A DNA stretch of 8,327 nt from Gemmatimonadota bacterium (GTDB lineage Bacteria > Latescibacterota > UBA2968 > UBA8231). Of the stretch, positions 7,030-8,327 are shown one piece after another. The stretch covers positions 1 through 8,327 of the forward strand of contig JAPOYQ010000245.1 of the NCBI GenBank assembly GCA_026706505.1. The letters run 5' to 3'. The notes under the pieces are model-generated. The model did not search any database. It had not been told where the DNA came from and was given only the letters and a program-made list of their open reading frames with translations. A program made the translations under genes and the position numbers. Positions within the stretch are counted from its first letter, which is position 1; each line of letters opens with the position of its first letter.

Positions 7030-7036
7030 CCTTCTT
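7030..7036 (-). promoter_or_regulatory. Ribosome binding site of the nuclease gene
   Basis: On the minus strand AAGAAGG lies six bases before the GTG at 7023, supporting that non-ATG start and the signal peptide it gives. Confidence 0.7.
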
Positions 7037-7056
7037 TGTTGGCGGCAAGCATGTTC

Positions 7057-7653
7057 TCAGCCGTGTGCCCGACGCACCAGCGCGAGCAGTTCGGCGTGGC
7101 TTTGGACGCGGAAGTCGGCTTTATCAGTCCACTCGTTTTGATCGAGAGGATCGTAGTAGATGGTGGTAACTTCGGCGCGGCGGCCAGCTTCGAGGTCGTA
7201 GCGAAAGTCGCCGACCATCACGGCGGTTGCCGGCGCAGCACCCCAGGCGGAGAGCAGCTTGTGGATGCCATCGGGATCGGGTTTGGGGGCGGCTTCGTCG
7301 CGGCCTAAGACGTGGGCGGGGTCGAAGAATTCGGCGAGGTCGCAGACGGCGAGCGTCTGCAACGCATTGGCGTGGTTGTTGCGGGTGAGGATGCCGAGCC
7401 GGAAACCGCGTTCGACCAGTGAACTCAGCAGCGCGTGGACACCGGGCAGAGGCTGGGCGCGGAGGGCATAATCGCGTTCGAGCGCGGCAAGGCGACGTCT
7501 GAGCGCAGCCGCTTCGGCGGCGGGGCGGGTGTCAATTTCTTCTAGCATGCCTTTCCCCAAAGGCAGACCCAATTCCTGGCGCATAGCATTGAAATCGATG
7601 GCGCTATCGGCCAGAGTGTTATCGAGATCGAAAATCCAGTGGGTGAAGTTCAT
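7057..7653 (-). CDS. HAD-superfamily hydrolase, phosphoglycolate phosphatase-like
   Basis: A 198-residue cytoplasmic phosphatase of HAD subfamily I. Motif I is FDLDNTLADS with the nucleophile D9 and acid/base D11; motif II is GILTRNN with T90; motif III is APKPDPDG with K124; motif IV is GDFRYDLEAG with D149 and D153. A small helical cap lies at about 17-80, as in Gph-type enzymes, which hydrolyse small phosphate esters such as 2-phosphoglycolate. The true substrate cannot be told. ATG 7653 gives the normal N-terminus directly before motif I. No clear ribosome binding site precedes it, but the gene upstream ends only 14 bases away, so translation may be coupled. Complete, with no damage. Confidence 0.92.
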   Translation of the reverse strand: MNFTHWIFDLDNTLADSAIDFNAMRQELGLPLGKGMLEEIDTRPAAEAAALRRRLAALERDYALRAQPLPGVHALLSSLVERGFRLGILTRNNHANALQTLAVCDLAEFFDPAHVLGRDEAAPKPDPDGIHKLLSAWGAAPATAVMVGDFRYDLEAGRRAEVTTIYYDPLDQNEWTDKADFRVQSHAELLALVRRAHG

Positions 7654-7667
7654 ACTACTTGAGCAGA

Positions 7668-8327
7668 TTAAACCCCCAGAACTTCTCGTGCAGCTTGCGT
7701 AGTCTCGCGGACTTGGCCTAGGGTGCCCATCCCAAACATCGAGGCTGAGACGCCTACCTCTTTGAAGACATATTCGAATGCCTTGGGGCCAAGGTAGCGA
7801 CCGCCGGCTAGTGGCTTGATGGCGATGACGGGTTTGCTGGCGTTTTTGATCGCGTCAATGGCCATATCGCGGGTGGGGAACATGAAGGTGCCCAGGGCGT
7901 TGACGGTGGTCAGGTAGCCATCGACGGGAATGTTTTCGGCTTCAAGGAGCGGTAGGGTTACGCCCGCGTGGTGGACGCTGGTGATAACGGTGTCGAAGCG
8001 CTGGCGCAGGAAGCCTAAGTACTCGCGGATCAGGTCGAAGCGGCCGGTCATCGCCAGCAGGTCGATTTCGGCTCCGGGGTCGGCGATGAGGATATCGCAG
8101 CCGGCGAAAAAGCCCAGATATTGTTCGAGGATGCCGTAGTCAATCTCGAAACGGGCAGCGTCTTCTGCTGTGTACGGTGGCACAGTCTCCGGGGTGACGA
8201 TGCCGTCGAAGGTGTCGCCTAAGTTGTAGTGGATGATGTCGTCGTGGTGGAAGTGTTCGCGGAAGGCCGCGCCGCCGAGGGCTTCATTGCGGGCGTAAAA
8301 GGTCGAGTGGGCGCGCTCGGAATAGGA
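7668..8327 (-). CDS. TIM-barrel, aldo/keto reductase-like protein of unknown function (5' partial)
   Basis: The last 219 residues of a larger protein; the frame stays open to the right edge of the window, so the GTG at 8183 is unlikely to be the true start. The visible part alternates hydrophobic strands and helices in the way of a (beta/alpha) barrel: GCDILIADPG, FDTVITSVHHAG, VDGYLTTVNALG, KPVIAIKPLAGGR, then ASMFGMGTLGQVRET. The last two blocks resemble the C-terminal half of aldo/keto reductases, where a Kxxaga-type strand and a cofactor-site strand stand in this order, but the catalytic Tyr/Lys region would be upstream and is not seen. An unusual His/Asp-rich stretch, HFHHDDIIHYNLGD, lies near the right edge. 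First visible gene of the operon with the HAD and nuclease genes. It could instead be another TIM-barrel isomerase or aldolase; the family call is weak, the gene itself is solid. Confidence 0.7.
   Translation of the reverse strand, partial: SYSERAHSTFYARNEALGGAAFREHFHHDDIIHYNLGDTFDGIVTPETVPPYTAEDAARFEIDYGILEQYLGFFAGCDILIADPGAEIDLLAMTGRFDLIREYLGFLRQRFDTVITSVHHAGVTLPLLEAENIPVDGYLTTVNALGTFMFPTRDMAIDAIKNASKPVIAIKPLAGGRYLGPKAFEYVFKEVGVSASMFGMGTLGQVRETTQAAREVLGV

Overview
This is a gene-dense stretch of high-GC bacterial chromosome (roughly 60% GC by eye). It has seven protein-coding genes that I accept plus one cut off at the right edge, and no RNA gene, insertion sequence, phage gene, CRISPR array or tRNA that I could see. 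Signal peptides, a secreted nuclease, a sulfatase and a BarA-like phosphorelay kinase suggest a Gram-negative, probably environmental heterotroph. Nothing fixes the phylum. The style (sulfatase, DUF2007 protein, small RRM protein, short direct repeats around gene ends) would suit an uncultivated marine lineage such as Latescibacterota or Poribacteria, but that is a guess.

Left part, plus strand (1-4534). The window opens inside a hybrid histidine kinase whose C-terminal part carries the kinase ATPase domain, two receivers and an HPt domain. A 159-base gap holds two 22-base direct repeats around a perfect hairpin. A small DUF2007/zinc-ribbon protein follows. After a 73-base gap with a tandem 8-mer and a 16-base perfect palindrome comes an exported TPR protein, whose end overlaps the start of a type I sulfatase by 20 bases. 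TPR protein and sulfatase are very likely cotranscribed.

Middle (4535-5101). A 195-base leader or promoter region precedes a small RRM RNA-binding protein with a Gly/Arg-rich tail and a strong ribosome binding site.

Right part, minus strand (5098-8327). A tightly spaced operon reads leftward: a TIM-barrel-like, aldo/keto reductase-like protein (5' end outside the window), a HAD hydrolase 14 bases later, then a secreted ExeM/NucH-type nuclease 33 bases later. The nuclease gene ends tail-to-tail with the RRM gene, and the two stop codons share one CTAG.

I did not find a convincing new defence or mobile system. The most distinctive points are the internally deleted lamin-tail domain of the nuclease, the palindrome plus tandem repeat in front of the TPR/sulfatase pair, the repeat-hairpin-repeat unit behind the kinase, and the shared CTAG stop.
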